Source of the DNA: Brumimicrobium sp033722555
Lineage (GTDB): Bacteria; Bacteroidota; Bacteroidia; Flavobacteriales_D; Crocinitomicaceae
Direction of reading: 5' to 3'
DNA length: 64,000 nt
Assembly: GCA_033722555.1 (NCBI GenBank)
Contig: JAWVYS010000012.1
Location: 8,485 to 72,484 of the forward strand
The notes under the pieces are model-generated. The model made no database searches. It was not told the DNA's origin and saw only the letters and a program-made list of their open reading frames with translations. Of this stretch, positions 6,953-16,397 are shown piece after piece. A program made the translations under genes and the position numbers. The first letter of the stretch is position 1. Each line of letters begins with the position of its first letter.

Positions 6953-7624
6953 ATGAGCAAACACGAAATTCAGATAAAATCAATTGAAAAAGTCACACAC
7001 GACGTAAATAGATATAGAACCGAGAAACCCGACGGTTATGAATTTACACCCGGTCAGGCAACGGAGGTTTCCATCGATGAGGTTGGTTTGAAAGAGAAAG
7101 GGAGACCGTTTACTTTTACTTCGCTTCCCAAGGATGACCACCTGGAATTTACGATCAAAAGCTATACGGATCATAACGGTGTGACCAAGGAATTGCTCGG
7201 CCTCGATAAGCGGGATAAATTCATTATTGAGGATGCTTTTGGTGCGATCAAATATGACGGAGAAGGAACATTTATTGCCGGTGGGGCAGGAGTGACGCCG
7301 TTCATAGCCATATTCAGAAAACTGGAAAAGGAAGGGGAAATTGGGGACAATCAGCTCCTTTTTGCCAACAAAACCAAAAAAGACATTATCCTGCGTGAAG
7401 AATTCCGCAATATGTTGGGCAGTAATTTCGTGAATATCCTTTCACAGGAAAGAACGAATGAATACGCCTACGGTCATATATCGAAAGATTTTCTGAAAGA
7501 GCACGTCAAGGATTTCGACAAGAAGTTTTACGTATGCGGTCCGCCTGAAATGATGGAAAGTGTGCTTAATCAACTGAAAGAACTTGGCGTAAAGGGCGAA
7601 CAGATAGTTACCGAGGATATGTAA
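6953..7624 (+). CDS. FAD/NAD(P)H-binding flavodoxin/ferredoxin reductase-like protein
   Basis: A 223-residue ferredoxin-NADP reductase fold without an iron-sulfur domain. The FAD-binding RxYS-like motif is R51-PFTFTS57, the NAD(P)-binding glycine loop GGAGVTP is at 110-116 and CGPPEM at 195-200. It is cytosolic. Enzymes of this kind pass electrons from NAD(P)H to a flavodoxin, ferredoxin or oxygenase partner; no partner gene is adjacent. It lies just outside the cassette pair and is single-gene, ending at a bidirectional terminator. Confidence 0.8.
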   Translation: MSKHEIQIKSIEKVTHDVNRYRTEKPDGYEFTPGQATEVSIDEVGLKEKGRPFTFTSLPKDDHLEFTIKSYTDHNGVTKELLGLDKRDKFIIEDAFGAIKYDGEGTFIAGGAGVTPFIAIFRKLEKEGEIGDNQLLFANKTKKDIILREEFRNMLGSNFVNILSQERTNEYAYGHISKDFLKEHVKDFDKKFYVCGPPEMMESVLNQLKELGVKGEQIVTEDM

Positions 7625-7643
7625 ACTGATAGCCGGTAAAAAA

Positions 7644-7682
7644 AAAGAACTGAACAGGCTTTTTTGGTTTGTTCAGTTCTTT
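7644..7682. terminator. Bidirectional intrinsic terminator
   Basis: Perfect 12-bp stem AAAGAACTGAAC (7644-7655) / GTTCAGTTCTTT (7671-7682), with an A-run on the left (7638-7646) that serves as the U-tract for the minus-strand pirin gene. It separates the convergent reductase and pirin genes. Confidence 0.8.
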
Positions 7683-7712
7683 CAATACTATAATAATCAG
7701 TTAATCAATTTC

Positions 7713-8837
7713 TTACCCTTTCTCCACGATTGTTCCATCGCTGAATTTGGCAAATCTTCCTCGATCACGGTCGTGCACCTGTTCAATTTTGGGCCAGGGC
7801 CATCCACCAAACTGGGTGCGCTGATAGTCTGCAAAGGCCTCCTGTATTTCCTGTCGGGAATTCATTACGAAAGGCCCGTGTTGAACGACGGGTTCACTGA
7901 TTGGCCTGCCTTGTAAAACTAAAAATTTGATTTTATCCTTTCCTGTTTGCAAATGAAGTTCAGCCGTTGGTTCGACATCTACGGCATGATATTCCGGAAT
8001 TGATTCTCCGTTAATCGATAGCTCGCTGCCTTCATAAAAATAAATACTTCTGTTTACACCTTCGGCTGTTGCAGGCAGCTTGAATTCAGAATCAGCTTCG
8101 AGTTGAATGTTATAAACGCCTACGTGATTGTCAGGGTCGAATGCCCACGAAGGTTTGGGAGGAGTAGGGGATTTCTTTTCAAACAATTCGCCCGCCAAAA
8201 CTTCAATGAAGGCATTCCCTTGTTTAAAATTTGGAATGTCCTCGCTCCAAAACATTTTGTAATCCGGTTTTTCCATTTTACTCTTTTTTGGGAGATTTAA
8301 CCAGATCTGAAACAGTTCCAACGGATTTTCTTCCTCCTTTTTAAGAAGCGGAAACATTTCGGAATGCATCAGTCCGGAGCCTGCAGTCATCCATTGTAAA
8401 TCTCCGTCCCCATACCTTCCTGCTCCTCCTGCAGAATCTGAATGATCTACCATTCCTTTCCGAACAACTGTTAAGGTTTCAAACCCCCGGTGCGGGTGAC
8501 CGGGAAAACCCGGTACCTCTTTTCCGTGATACATTCTCCATCCGTCTTTTATATTAAAATCCTGTCCCAGTTGCCTTCCTTCTAACGAAGATGCAGGTCC
8601 CATCTTTTCGTTGCCTTTCGGAAATTTATCTTCGTGATGCACACAGAACAAAAATGGATCAAGCGTTTGCCATTGAAATCCTAATGCTCTGATCTTTTTT
8701 ATTGCCTTCATTTCTTCTTCTTTTTTAGCATTGTCCGATTGAGTAATTCCTCCTATAACCGGTGCAGAAACCAGTGCCGTTGCACCCAGGGCTAGCTTGC
8801 CCAGAAAGTTTCTTCTGTTATTACTTTTATCTTTCAT
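7713..8837 (-). CDS. Pirin family protein with a twin-arginine signal
   Basis: A 374-residue bicupin of the pirin family. The metal ligands of the N-terminal cupin are present: H114-P-H116 and H158-S-E160. Pirins bind Fe or Ni, and some act as quercetin 2,3-dioxygenases. Most are cytosolic and about 230-300 residues; this one has a 35-residue extension that looks like a Tat signal (NRRNFLGK at 8-14, then a hydrophobic run to SAPVIGG). This implies export of the folded metalloprotein. An internal ATG at residue 43 would give a cytosolic form, but the Tat motif argues for the upstream start. Confidence 0.85.
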   Translation of the reverse strand: MKDKSNNRRNFLGKLALGATALVSAPVIGGITQSDNAKKEEEMKAIKKIRALGFQWQTLDPFLFCVHHEDKFPKGNEKMGPASSLEGRQLGQDFNIKDGWRMYHGKEVPGFPGHPHRGFETLTVVRKGMVDHSDSAGGAGRYGDGDLQWMTAGSGLMHSEMFPLLKKEEENPLELFQIWLNLPKKSKMEKPDYKMFWSEDIPNFKQGNAFIEVLAGELFEKKSPTPPKPSWAFDPDNHVGVYNIQLEADSEFKLPATAEGVNRSIYFYEGSELSINGESIPEYHAVDVEPTAELHLQTGKDKIKFLVLQGRPISEPVVQHGPFVMNSRQEIQEAFADYQRTQFGGWPWPKIEQVHDRDRGRFAKFSDGTIVEKG

Positions 8838-8847
8838 GTTGATTTAA

Positions 8848-8859
8848 TTACCATGGTAA
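8848..8859. promoter_or_regulatory. Palindrome upstream of the pirin gene, possible operator
   Basis: TTACCATGGTAA is a perfect 12-bp palindrome 10 bp before the pirin start and about 90 bp before the divergent peptidase gene. Its position suits a repressor site, but no cognate regulator is in the window. Confidence 0.35.
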
Positions 8860-8949
8860 ATATATGGATAAAATTTATCTGTAGAAGCTATTTTTTAAAA
8901 AAAATGTATTCCTTTTCGTATTTTAGCATTCCTTAAATTCAATTGAACC

Positions 8950-11373
8950 ATGAGATACATACTGATTTTTATTAACTCCTTATTACTGACATTTCCCTTT
9001 TCAGCACAGCTGGATGTATCTTATAAAAAGCCTCCCCGGGAAATACTGGAACTGGTTGATATAGATCCCACTCCTTTTCTTTACATGGATTCAAAAGGTG
9101 ACCGTGGCGTTTTTATTTCAAGAGACGCCTTTAAATCGCTGGAAGACCTTGCCCAGGATGAAGTTCGACTCGGTGGTTTACGAATTGATCCGGCTACAAA
9201 CGGGAGATCAAGACAAACCTACTATAAAGACATCGCTGTTCAGAACCTAAGAACAGGAGAGAAAATTCAGGCCAAAAATTTACCGGATAATCCGCGTTTA
9301 TCAGATTTTCGCTGGTCGCCCAGTCAGGCGTATTTTACTTTTACCAACACAAATTCAGAAGGCATTTCATTATGGTATATGGACGCTAAAACGGCAGTGT
9401 GTAAGCAGCTCACCCCCTATAATCTGAACGGTGTTTTCGGTGCTCCCTACGACTGGTGTCCGGACAATGCTTCCCTGCTGGTATTTACTGTTCCGGAAAA
9501 TCGAATAAAGATAGACGAAAACAGTATTCCTAAAGGACCTATCGTGCAGGAAACGAGTGGAAGCAAGGCACCTGTAAGAACCTATCAGGATCTTTTATCC
9601 AGTAAAAAGGATGAAGCGCTTTTTGAATATTATGCCAACTCAGAAGTTTTTAAAGTCGACCTTGAAGGAAATTTAAAACCTTTTTTGCCAAAAGCTATTT
9701 ATTATTCTGTTAACTATTCTCCTAACGGTAAACTGATACTGGTTAATACCATTGAAAAACCATTTTCCTACATTGTCCCGTATTATCGTTTTCCTGAAAA
9801 TTTTGCGATCCATGATGAGTTAGGAGTAAAGCAGCAGGATTTTTATAAAAAGCCGTTGATAGAAGAGTTGCCCAAGGGATTTGATGCCGTGCAAACCGGT
9901 AAGCGTTATATTTACTGGCGTGCGGATCAAGATGCAACGCTTTACTGGGCAGAAGCGCAGGATGGAGGTGAGCCGGAAAATGAAGTTCCCTTCCGTGATT
10001 ACGTTTATCAGCAGGATTTAACCAAGAAAAGTAAGCCCGTTTTACTTGTTCCTGTAAAATACCGTTTCCGTGGTATTATGTGGGGGAATAATGAACTGGC
10101 TATTCTAAATGAAGGGTACTGGAAAACCAGACGGACAGGAATGTATTTGTTCAATCCTTCGAAAAAGCCGATGGAAAGAACGGAGATCGTGGAACGCTCT
10201 TCGCAGGATCTCTACAGCGATCCGGGCAGTTTCGAAACAGAATTAACGGGTTCAGGAAGGTATCAGACCTTAAAATTCTCAAAGGACGGGAAATCACTTT
10301 ACCTGACCGGTCAAGGTTATTCACCAGAAGGAAATAAACCTTTTCTAGATAAATTCAATATTAAAACGAGAAAGACGGAACGGTTATGGCAAGCCGCGGG
10401 TGATTCAACTTACGAGCAGATCATGCGCATCACAAACTGGGAAGATCTGACTTTGATTACGAGGATCGAAAGCAAAAATACTTTTCCGAATTATTTTTTC
10501 CGGCATGTAGGAACAGGAACGCTTGATAAGATTACTGATTTTAAAAATCCCTATGAATCGTTCAATAAGGTTCACAAAGAAGAGATCGAATATAAGCGAC
10601 AAGATGGTGTAAACCTGACAGGGACACTTTATTTACCACCCGGGTATGATCCTGATAAGGAAGGCAGGCTTCCGGTTTTCATCTGGGCTTACCCAAGGGA
10701 GTATAAGGATGCATCAGAAGCCGGACAAATTAAAGATTCTCCTCATAAATTTACACGCCTGTTTTATGGTTCTCCTGTTTACTGGGCTGTACGTGGTTAC
10801 GCTGTTCTGGACGACGCAAGTTTTCCAATCATAGGAGAAGGAGATGAGGAGCCCAACGACCGATTCATAGAACAACTTGTGGCCAACGGAAAAGCAGCCA
10901 TTGATGCTCTCACTGAAAGAAAAATTGCAGACCCCGAAAGAGTTGCGATTGGCGGGCACTCTTACGGGGCTTTTATGACCGCCAATTTGCTTGCGCATTC
11001 AGATCTTTTCGCAGCGGGAATAGCACGAAGCGGAGCGTACAACAGAACCTTAACCCCTTTCGGATTTCAATCAGAAGAAAGGACTTTCTGGGACAATCCT
11101 GAACTTTATATGAGGATGTCTCCTTTTACTAACGCTGATCAGATCAACGAACCATTGCTTCTTATTCACGGTAATGCAGATAATAATCCGGGAACCTTTA
11201 CTTTACAAAGTGAAAGGCTTTACGGAGCAATCAAGGGTCTGGGAGGAATTTCCCGTTTGGTTCTTCTTCCCTATGAGAGTCATGGATATGCTGCGAAAGA
11301 AAACATCCTACACATGCTTTGGGAGATGGATGAATGGCTAGAAACACACGTTAAGAATAAAGAAAAATTATAA
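8950..11373 (+). CDS. Secreted S9 family peptidase (glutamyl endopeptidase/prolyl oligopeptidase type)
   Basis: An 807-residue serine peptidase of family S9, closest in layout to the S9D glutamyl endopeptidase-like group. Signal peptide 1-20; a beta-propeller-like region about 40-560; a C-terminal alpha/beta hydrolase domain. The triad is S671 in GGHSYGAF, D744 in GNADNNPG and H778 in ESHGYA. It probably degrades oligopeptides in the periplasm or at the surface. It is monocistronic, and its 3' end lies 8 bp from the convergent methyltransferase gene. Confidence 0.88.
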   Translation: MRYILIFINSLLLTFPFSAQLDVSYKKPPREILELVDIDPTPFLYMDSKGDRGVFISRDAFKSLEDLAQDEVRLGGLRIDPATNGRSRQTYYKDIAVQNLRTGEKIQAKNLPDNPRLSDFRWSPSQAYFTFTNTNSEGISLWYMDAKTAVCKQLTPYNLNGVFGAPYDWCPDNASLLVFTVPENRIKIDENSIPKGPIVQETSGSKAPVRTYQDLLSSKKDEALFEYYANSEVFKVDLEGNLKPFLPKAIYYSVNYSPNGKLILVNTIEKPFSYIVPYYRFPENFAIHDELGVKQQDFYKKPLIEELPKGFDAVQTGKRYIYWRADQDATLYWAEAQDGGEPENEVPFRDYVYQQDLTKKSKPVLLVPVKYRFRGIMWGNNELAILNEGYWKTRRTGMYLFNPSKKPMERTEIVERSSQDLYSDPGSFETELTGSGRYQTLKFSKDGKSLYLTGQGYSPEGNKPFLDKFNIKTRKTERLWQAAGDSTYEQIMRITNWEDLTLITRIESKNTFPNYFFRHVGTGTLDKITDFKNPYESFNKVHKEEIEYKRQDGVNLTGTLYLPPGYDPDKEGRLPVFIWAYPREYKDASEAGQIKDSPHKFTRLFYGSPVYWAVRGYAVLDDASFPIIGEGDEEPNDRFIEQLVANGKAAIDALTERKIADPERVAIGGHSYGAFMTANLLAHSDLFAAGIARSGAYNRTLTPFGFQSEERTFWDNPELYMRMSPFTNADQINEPLLLIHGNADNNPGTFTLQSERLYGAIKGLGGISRLVLLPYESHGYAAKENILHMLWEMDEWLETHVKNKEKL

Positions 11374-11381
11374 ATACTTCG

Positions 11382-12104
11382 TCAGGCTTCCTTTCTGGAA
11401 AATTCTGAAAGGAATATTCCCGTAGCCATTGCTACATTTAATGATTCGCCATGACCCAGCCGGGGTATGGTGAGAGGGTGAGAAATGATACCGAGCAATT
11501 CCTCCCGGATTCCGTTCCCTTCATTGCCCATTAAGAGAATTCCTTTCCTGTGCAAGGGCTTGTTATAAATGTTTTCGCCCTTCAAGAGAGCACCATAAAC
11601 GGGAAGTTTATTTTTTGAAAAATATTGCCGGAGGTCGGTATAACGGATGTTAACATTGAACAGTGCGCCCATTGTTGCCTGTACCACCTTGGGATTGTAG
11701 CAGTCTACTGTGTCCTCCGATGCGATTATCTCCTGGATACCAAACCATGCAGCAAGGCGGATGATAGTACCCATGTTTCCCGGATCCTGAATTTTATCAA
11801 GTGCCAATATAAAATCAGCCGTGTTTTCTTTAGTCTTAAGATATGTGCATATCGCAAGGACACCCCGCGGTTGTTTCAGTGTGGAAATGCGTTGCAATTC
11901 CTGTTCGGAAACAGAGATAATCTGCGCGTTTTCCGGATTGAAGGAGAGATTTTTTGAAGTATAAATCGTTTGAATACTGTCAGGTCTGTATGCGAAGGCT
12001 TCTTTTAGAATTTTCTCTCCTTCAATAATAAAGAGTCCTTGCTCATCCCTGGCCTTCTTTTTATGCAGGGATTTGACTCGTTTGATATTTTCCTTGGAGA
12101 GCAC
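11382..12104 (-). CDS. SpoU/TrmH family RNA 2'-O-methyltransferase
   Basis: A 240-residue SPOUT methyltransferase with an N-terminal substrate-binding domain (SpoU_sub_bind type) and the three trefoil-knot motifs: DPGNMGTIIRLAAWFG, LLMGNEGNGIREE and IPRLGHGESLNVAMATG. It would use S-adenosylmethionine to methylate a ribose 2'-OH in tRNA or 23S rRNA; the exact site is not predictable. The GTG at 12104 is chosen because it gives the family-typical N-terminus MLSKENIK; the longer frame starts with TTG at 12134. Confidence 0.87.
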   Translation of the reverse strand: MLSKENIKRVKSLHKKKARDEQGLFIIEGEKILKEAFAYRPDSIQTIYTSKNLSFNPENAQIISVSEQELQRISTLKQPRGVLAICTYLKTKENTADFILALDKIQDPGNMGTIIRLAAWFGIQEIIASEDTVDCYNPKVVQATMGALFNVNIRYTDLRQYFSKNKLPVYGALLKGENIYNKPLHRKGILLMGNEGNGIREELLGIISHPLTIPRLGHGESLNVAMATGIFLSEFSRKEA

Positions 12105-12256
12105 TATTTTTTCGTTAAATATACCAATAAGCAAGATTCCTGAATTTCAGGCAGGCATGCTGAGATCTTTTTTAGTGAGTAGTCTTGCAAACTGTAGATT
12201 TTAAACAAAATTAAGATTATTCCGAATCAATCCTCTCAATCTTCTCAGAACCTTTG

Positions 12257-12264
12257 TATTTTTG
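12257..12264 (+). promoter_or_regulatory. -7 box of the tamL promoter
   Basis: TATTTTTG fits TAnnTTTG and ends 6 bp before the ATG at 12271. The TTG inside the box (12262) opens the longest reading frame but is promoter sequence rather than a start codon. Confidence 0.65.
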
Positions 12265-12270
12265 TTTATC

Positions 12271-14934
12271 ATGGTAAATATTTATTCGTTCAGGATAGTT
12301 TGTGTGCTCATCGCGATTTTTGCAATTGCTTCGTGCAACCTTACAAAGCATGTTCCTGAAGATAAATATTTGCTTGTTTCGAATGAACTGATCATACCGG
12401 ATGGAACGGAGATCAAGGAATCCAAGGCTCGGAGTGTAATTAGGCAGAAACCCAACCACAGAACCCTGGGACTGCGGTTACGCCTTCGAGCATACAATAT
12501 GGTTGATTCTACCGCTGCTGCAAAGGCGGAAAAGAGACGTTTCAAACGGTATAAAAAAATCAATCGACGACGATTAAAGAGGCAGGAGAAAATAAATGAG
12601 CGTCGTATTCAGCGTGCTTTGGAAAGAGGTGATTCCACCTACAGGAAAAAGGAGATTGATTTGAAGGATACGATTAATCCTAAACCTACTCCCAGGGAAA
12701 AATTAAAGTATGATTACGGTGAACCACCAAAACTTTTTGACTCCTCCGCAATGGAAACTTCTCGTGAACAGTTGCAGCTTTTCCTTCAAAAAAACGGATA
12801 TTTTGACGGCACCGTAGAAGCACATGTAAATCTGGATAAAGAAGAACAAACTGCTGTGGTTGAATATGTTTTTCATCCTAAAGAACCTTATATTGTTGAT
12901 TCGATGCGGCTTGAAACCTCAAACGAGGTAATTAGAAGCAAATATGAAAAATATAGGGAGGAAGGAAAGAATGTTCTTGAAACCCCTTTCCGTTTTGATA
13001 CGGATGCCTTAGGTGATATGCGCAGATCCATGGCTGAATTCATGCGCAATGAAGCCATTTACGGATTTAAGGATTCTTACGTGAGTTATTTGGTCGATAC
13101 ACTGAGTGGGGGACACAAAATTAATATTGTGATAAATATTGCAGAAAGAAAGGTTGAGAAAGAGGACGGAATGAAAAGCAAGCCCTTTGCGCCTTTCAAA
13201 ATCAACAAGGTATATTTTCATCTGCGTGACACAATGACTTATGATGGTAATTTTTATGAGGAGGAAATTTTATCGCGGAATATGACACTTACTCCCTTCG
13301 ATCCTATTCCAACTTTTGACACTATGCGTTACGACGATTATGAAGGTCGCAACAGCGAAATAAGAACTGCTACGATCCTGTATAACGGCAAACCGATGGT
13401 TCGGCCGGAGCTGCTTGAATTCCAAAATTACCTTGAAGAGACCAACTTTTACAAGGAAGATTTTGCAAAACAATCATACAGTAGATTGCTTCAAACCGAT
13501 CTTTTTGAAAGTGTTCAGTATGAAATTGTAGAGAATAAGGATAATACCCTTGATGTTCATTATTATCTGAAACCACAGAAAAAACAGCGTTTTTCTTTCG
13601 AACCCAAAGGAACTCATTCCCTTGGATTTCTCGGAATTCAGGCTTCTGTTAATTATATCAATAAAAACCTGTTCAGAACCGGGAGCCGATTGAAGATAAG
13701 TTTTAGCGGTGGGGTAGAGTCTCAGCCGGATGTTTTTCGGGATGATAATGAGTCAAACACGCTTAATCAGGATATAAGCAGTTTTAATACGCTTGAATTC
13801 GGTCCTTCGGTTCAGCTCGATATTCCTGGGTTATTTCCGATTCCATTAACGAAACTTTCGAAAAGGCAAAATCCAAGAACTACTTTTTCGGCCGCTTATA
13901 ACCGACAGGATAGGCCTGAATTTCAACGAAGAACTTTTCAGTTAAACTATTTATGGAAATTTTACGATGTTTATCGGACGCAGGTATTCACGGTGGGAAT
14001 TCCGATCATTGGAGGAGTTCAATTTGTGAATATCGAGAAAAGCACCCCCTTTGAACAACGCCTGGAGGCACAGAATGATTTATTTCTCATCAACGCATAT
14101 AGTAATCAGTCCATTTGGAAAGACTTGAAGGTCTCTTATCAGTGGTCGAATCAGGAGCGTAAGAAGGGCAATGTGGTTTTATCTTATGCGGCCAATCTGG
14201 ATGTTGCAGGATTAACGATAGCCTTGCTAACGAAGGATCAACCGGTAAACGACGAAGGATTCCGGGAATTTCTGGGAATTCGGTATTCTGAGTTTGTTAG
14301 GCTCGACAATGAATTTCGTTTGCACCACAATTACAGTGAAAAGCAGTCCATGAATTACAGAATTCAGGTAGGCGGGGGTGTTCCTTTGGAGAACAACGGA
14401 CCTAACCTGCCTTTCGATTATAGCTTTTCTGCCGGTGGTTCGGTGGATAATAGGGGATACTTGGCTCGTTCTCTGGGTCCCGGTGTTTATAAGTATTACC
14501 TTGATACAGGACGTACGGTTACCGAAATCGGTGATATGCGTCTCGGGGGGTCGGTTGAGTACAGATTTAAGATAACTGACCTGTTTGAAGGGACGATTTT
14601 TTCGGATGTAGGGAATATCTGGACATATAACAAAGATAAAAACAGACCGGGCGGTCAGATTTCAAATGATTTTTATAAGCAGTTAAGTGTATCGGGAGGA
14701 ATAGGGCTTCGCGTGGACCTTTCTTTCCTGATTTTAAGAATTGACGCAGGAATACCCTTAAGAAATCCTGCTTTGCCACAGGGTGCCCGATGGATTTGGC
14801 AGGACGACGATCCTTATATTCAGGAAGGAATCGAACAATGGGGGTATAACAGCGCGGGAGAACCTCGTTATAAGGAGCTAATGCCCAATGTATTTCAACC
14901 CCGTTTACACATCGCCATCGGATATCCTTTTTAG
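12271..14934 (+). CDS. tamL: TamL, BamA-family outer-membrane assembly lipoprotein
   Basis: An 887-residue Omp85/BamA superfamily protein. Signal and lipobox IASC (Cys 22), a Lys/Arg-rich linker (about 85-140), POTRA-like segments (about 145-440, e.g. FLQKNGYFDGTVEA) and a C-terminal 16-strand barrel ending in Phe (IAIGYPF). Acylation at the N-terminus distinguishes the Bacteroidota TamL from proteobacterial TamA. It works with TamB to insert or supply outer-membrane components. The tamB gene of this window is at 43342. The start is placed after the TATTTTTG box. It is monocistronic. Confidence 0.85.
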   Translation: MVNIYSFRIVCVLIAIFAIASCNLTKHVPEDKYLLVSNELIIPDGTEIKESKARSVIRQKPNHRTLGLRLRLRAYNMVDSTAAAKAEKRRFKRYKKINRRRLKRQEKINERRIQRALERGDSTYRKKEIDLKDTINPKPTPREKLKYDYGEPPKLFDSSAMETSREQLQLFLQKNGYFDGTVEAHVNLDKEEQTAVVEYVFHPKEPYIVDSMRLETSNEVIRSKYEKYREEGKNVLETPFRFDTDALGDMRRSMAEFMRNEAIYGFKDSYVSYLVDTLSGGHKINIVINIAERKVEKEDGMKSKPFAPFKINKVYFHLRDTMTYDGNFYEEEILSRNMTLTPFDPIPTFDTMRYDDYEGRNSEIRTATILYNGKPMVRPELLEFQNYLEETNFYKEDFAKQSYSRLLQTDLFESVQYEIVENKDNTLDVHYYLKPQKKQRFSFEPKGTHSLGFLGIQASVNYINKNLFRTGSRLKISFSGGVESQPDVFRDDNESNTLNQDISSFNTLEFGPSVQLDIPGLFPIPLTKLSKRQNPRTTFSAAYNRQDRPEFQRRTFQLNYLWKFYDVYRTQVFTVGIPIIGGVQFVNIEKSTPFEQRLEAQNDLFLINAYSNQSIWKDLKVSYQWSNQERKKGNVVLSYAANLDVAGLTIALLTKDQPVNDEGFREFLGIRYSEFVRLDNEFRLHHNYSEKQSMNYRIQVGGGVPLENNGPNLPFDYSFSAGGSVDNRGYLARSLGPGVYKYYLDTGRTVTEIGDMRLGGSVEYRFKITDLFEGTIFSDVGNIWTYNKDKNRPGGQISNDFYKQLSVSGGIGLRVDLSFLILRIDAGIPLRNPALPQGARWIWQDDDPYIQEGIEQWGYNSAGEPRYKELMPNVFQPRLHIAIGYPF

Positions 14935-15012
14935 AATGGCTTTTCGGGGTGGAACAAATTGGAAGGGGAAATTCAGTACTGTGTTTGTGTATACTATTTA
15001 CCCTTCGTTCAT

Positions 15013-15041
15013 TTGTTAAACTTTATTTTGTATTATCTTTG
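15013..15041 (+). promoter_or_regulatory. Promoter of the DUF4494-pdxH-M16 operon
   Basis: TTG at 15013-15015 (-33 element), 18-bp spacer, TATCTTTG at 15034-15041 (-7 element). This is a full match to the Bacteroidota housekeeping promoter. The leader to the first start codon (15139) is about 90 nt. Confidence 0.75.
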
Positions 15042-15138
15042 CAAGTCCCGATTTCGGAATGGCAAGGATTACTTAAAACGCTTTTTAAAAGTGAGCAATT
15101 CCGGGTTTATAAAGGAGTAAATATATAATCAGCAAATT

Positions 15139-15735
15139 ATGAATAGTTGGTATACGATTAAAGTAAAATATACAAAACAGCTTGAAGACGGCAGGCTTAA
15201 AAGAGTGACTGAACCATATCTTGTGGACGCTGTTTCATTTACGGATGCAGAGGCAAGAATTTATGAGGAGGTAGGTTCGACAATCAAGGGAGAATTTTTA
15301 ATCACCGGTATTTCTAAAACGGATTTTGGTGACATTTTTTATTATGAGGATTCAGACGACTGGTATAAATGTAAATTGACCTACATAGCTGCTGCAGGAG
15401 ATGATGAAAAAGAAAAGAAGATTACCAATAATTTTTTGGTAACTGCCGGCAATGTTAAGGAGGCTTATGACAGAATTCAGGAAAGTTTGAGTGATATGAC
15501 AGTCACTTTCGAAATTCCTTCAATTATGCTTACGCCTATAGTAGAGGTTCTTCCTTATAATCCGGATCTTGACGTAGAACTTGATCGTCGTCCACTTTCA
15601 GAAAATGAAAGCACGCGGCAAGAAGACGAATTTGAACAAGACGAAATTTTGGATGAGGAGGAGAGTGAAGAAGAAGATTTCGGAGATGAGGATGAAGAAA
15701 ACGCATCCACGCTGGAAGATGACATGAATAAGTAA
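15139..15735 (+). CDS. DUF4494 domain protein with acidic tail
   Basis: A 198-residue cytosolic protein of the Bacteroidota DUF4494 family. N-terminal domain about 1-155 (MNSWYTIKVKY at the start). Residues about 155-198 are a low-complexity Glu/Asp tail that is probably disordered. Function is unknown. It is first in an operon with pdxH and an M16 protease, 8 bp before pdxH. Confidence 0.8.
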   Translation: MNSWYTIKVKYTKQLEDGRLKRVTEPYLVDAVSFTDAEARIYEEVGSTIKGEFLITGISKTDFGDIFYYEDSDDWYKCKLTYIAAAGDDEKEKKITNNFLVTAGNVKEAYDRIQESLSDMTVTFEIPSIMLTPIVEVLPYNPDLDVELDRRPLSENESTRQEDEFEQDEILDEEESEEEDFGDEDEENASTLEDDMNK

Positions 15736-15743
15736 ACCGTACA

Positions 15744-16397
15744 ATGGAGGAATTTATTGACAAACTGCGTAACGACCATTCGGATTTCGATAAAGGCAGA
15801 CTGGAAGATGAGATCAAGTCCGTCGACCCTATGCTTTTATTCAAAAAGTGGTACAAAGAAGCGTTTGAAAATAATTGTGCTGAACCCCATGCAATGGTAT
15901 TAAGTACAGTGGGAAAAGATTTACAGCCCTCTTCCCGGACAGTATATTTGAAGGAATTGCTGGAGGAAGGTATTATCTTTTACACCAATTACGAGAGCCA
16001 TAAAGCACAGGAAATGGAGGAGAACCCTAAAGTTTCAATTCTTTTTTATTGGGACTGTTTGGAAAGGCAGATCAGGATTCAGGGAAGAGCAGAAAGGGCT
16101 CCAAAAGAATTGTCTGACGACTACTTTGCTTCCAGACCACGAGAGAGTCAACTAGGAGCCTGGGCCTCTGCGCAAAGCCGTTCCATCAAAAACAGGGAGG
16201 AACTTGAAAATAATCTGAAAACTGTCACAGAAAAATTCGAAGGGAAAAATGTCCCAAGACCTCCATTTTGGGGTGGGTATCTCATTCGGCCTGATTACAT
16301 TGAGTTTTGGCAGGGAAGACCTAAGCGACTGCACGACAGAATTTGTTTTGTCCTCAACAACAATGGAAAGTGGGACGTTCATAGAAAAAATCCTTAA
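15744..16397 (+). CDS. pdxH: Pyridoxamine/pyridoxine 5'-phosphate oxidase
   Basis: A 217-residue FMN enzyme that oxidises pyridoxamine or pyridoxine 5'-phosphate to pyridoxal 5'-phosphate with O2. Family motifs: the FMN-binding stretch with RTVYLKEL and FYTNYESHKAQEM, RPRESQLGAWAS in the middle, and the C-terminal signature EFWQGRPKRLHDR. Length is normal. It sits in one operon with the DUF4494 gene (8 bp upstream) and the M16 protease (adjacent, no gap). Confidence 0.93.
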   Translation: MEEFIDKLRNDHSDFDKGRLEDEIKSVDPMLLFKKWYKEAFENNCAEPHAMVLSTVGKDLQPSSRTVYLKELLEEGIIFYTNYESHKAQEMEENPKVSILFYWDCLERQIRIQGRAERAPKELSDDYFASRPRESQLGAWASAQSRSIKNREELENNLKTVTEKFEGKNVPRPPFWGGYLIRPDYIEFWQGRPKRLHDRICFVLNNNGKWDVHRKNP

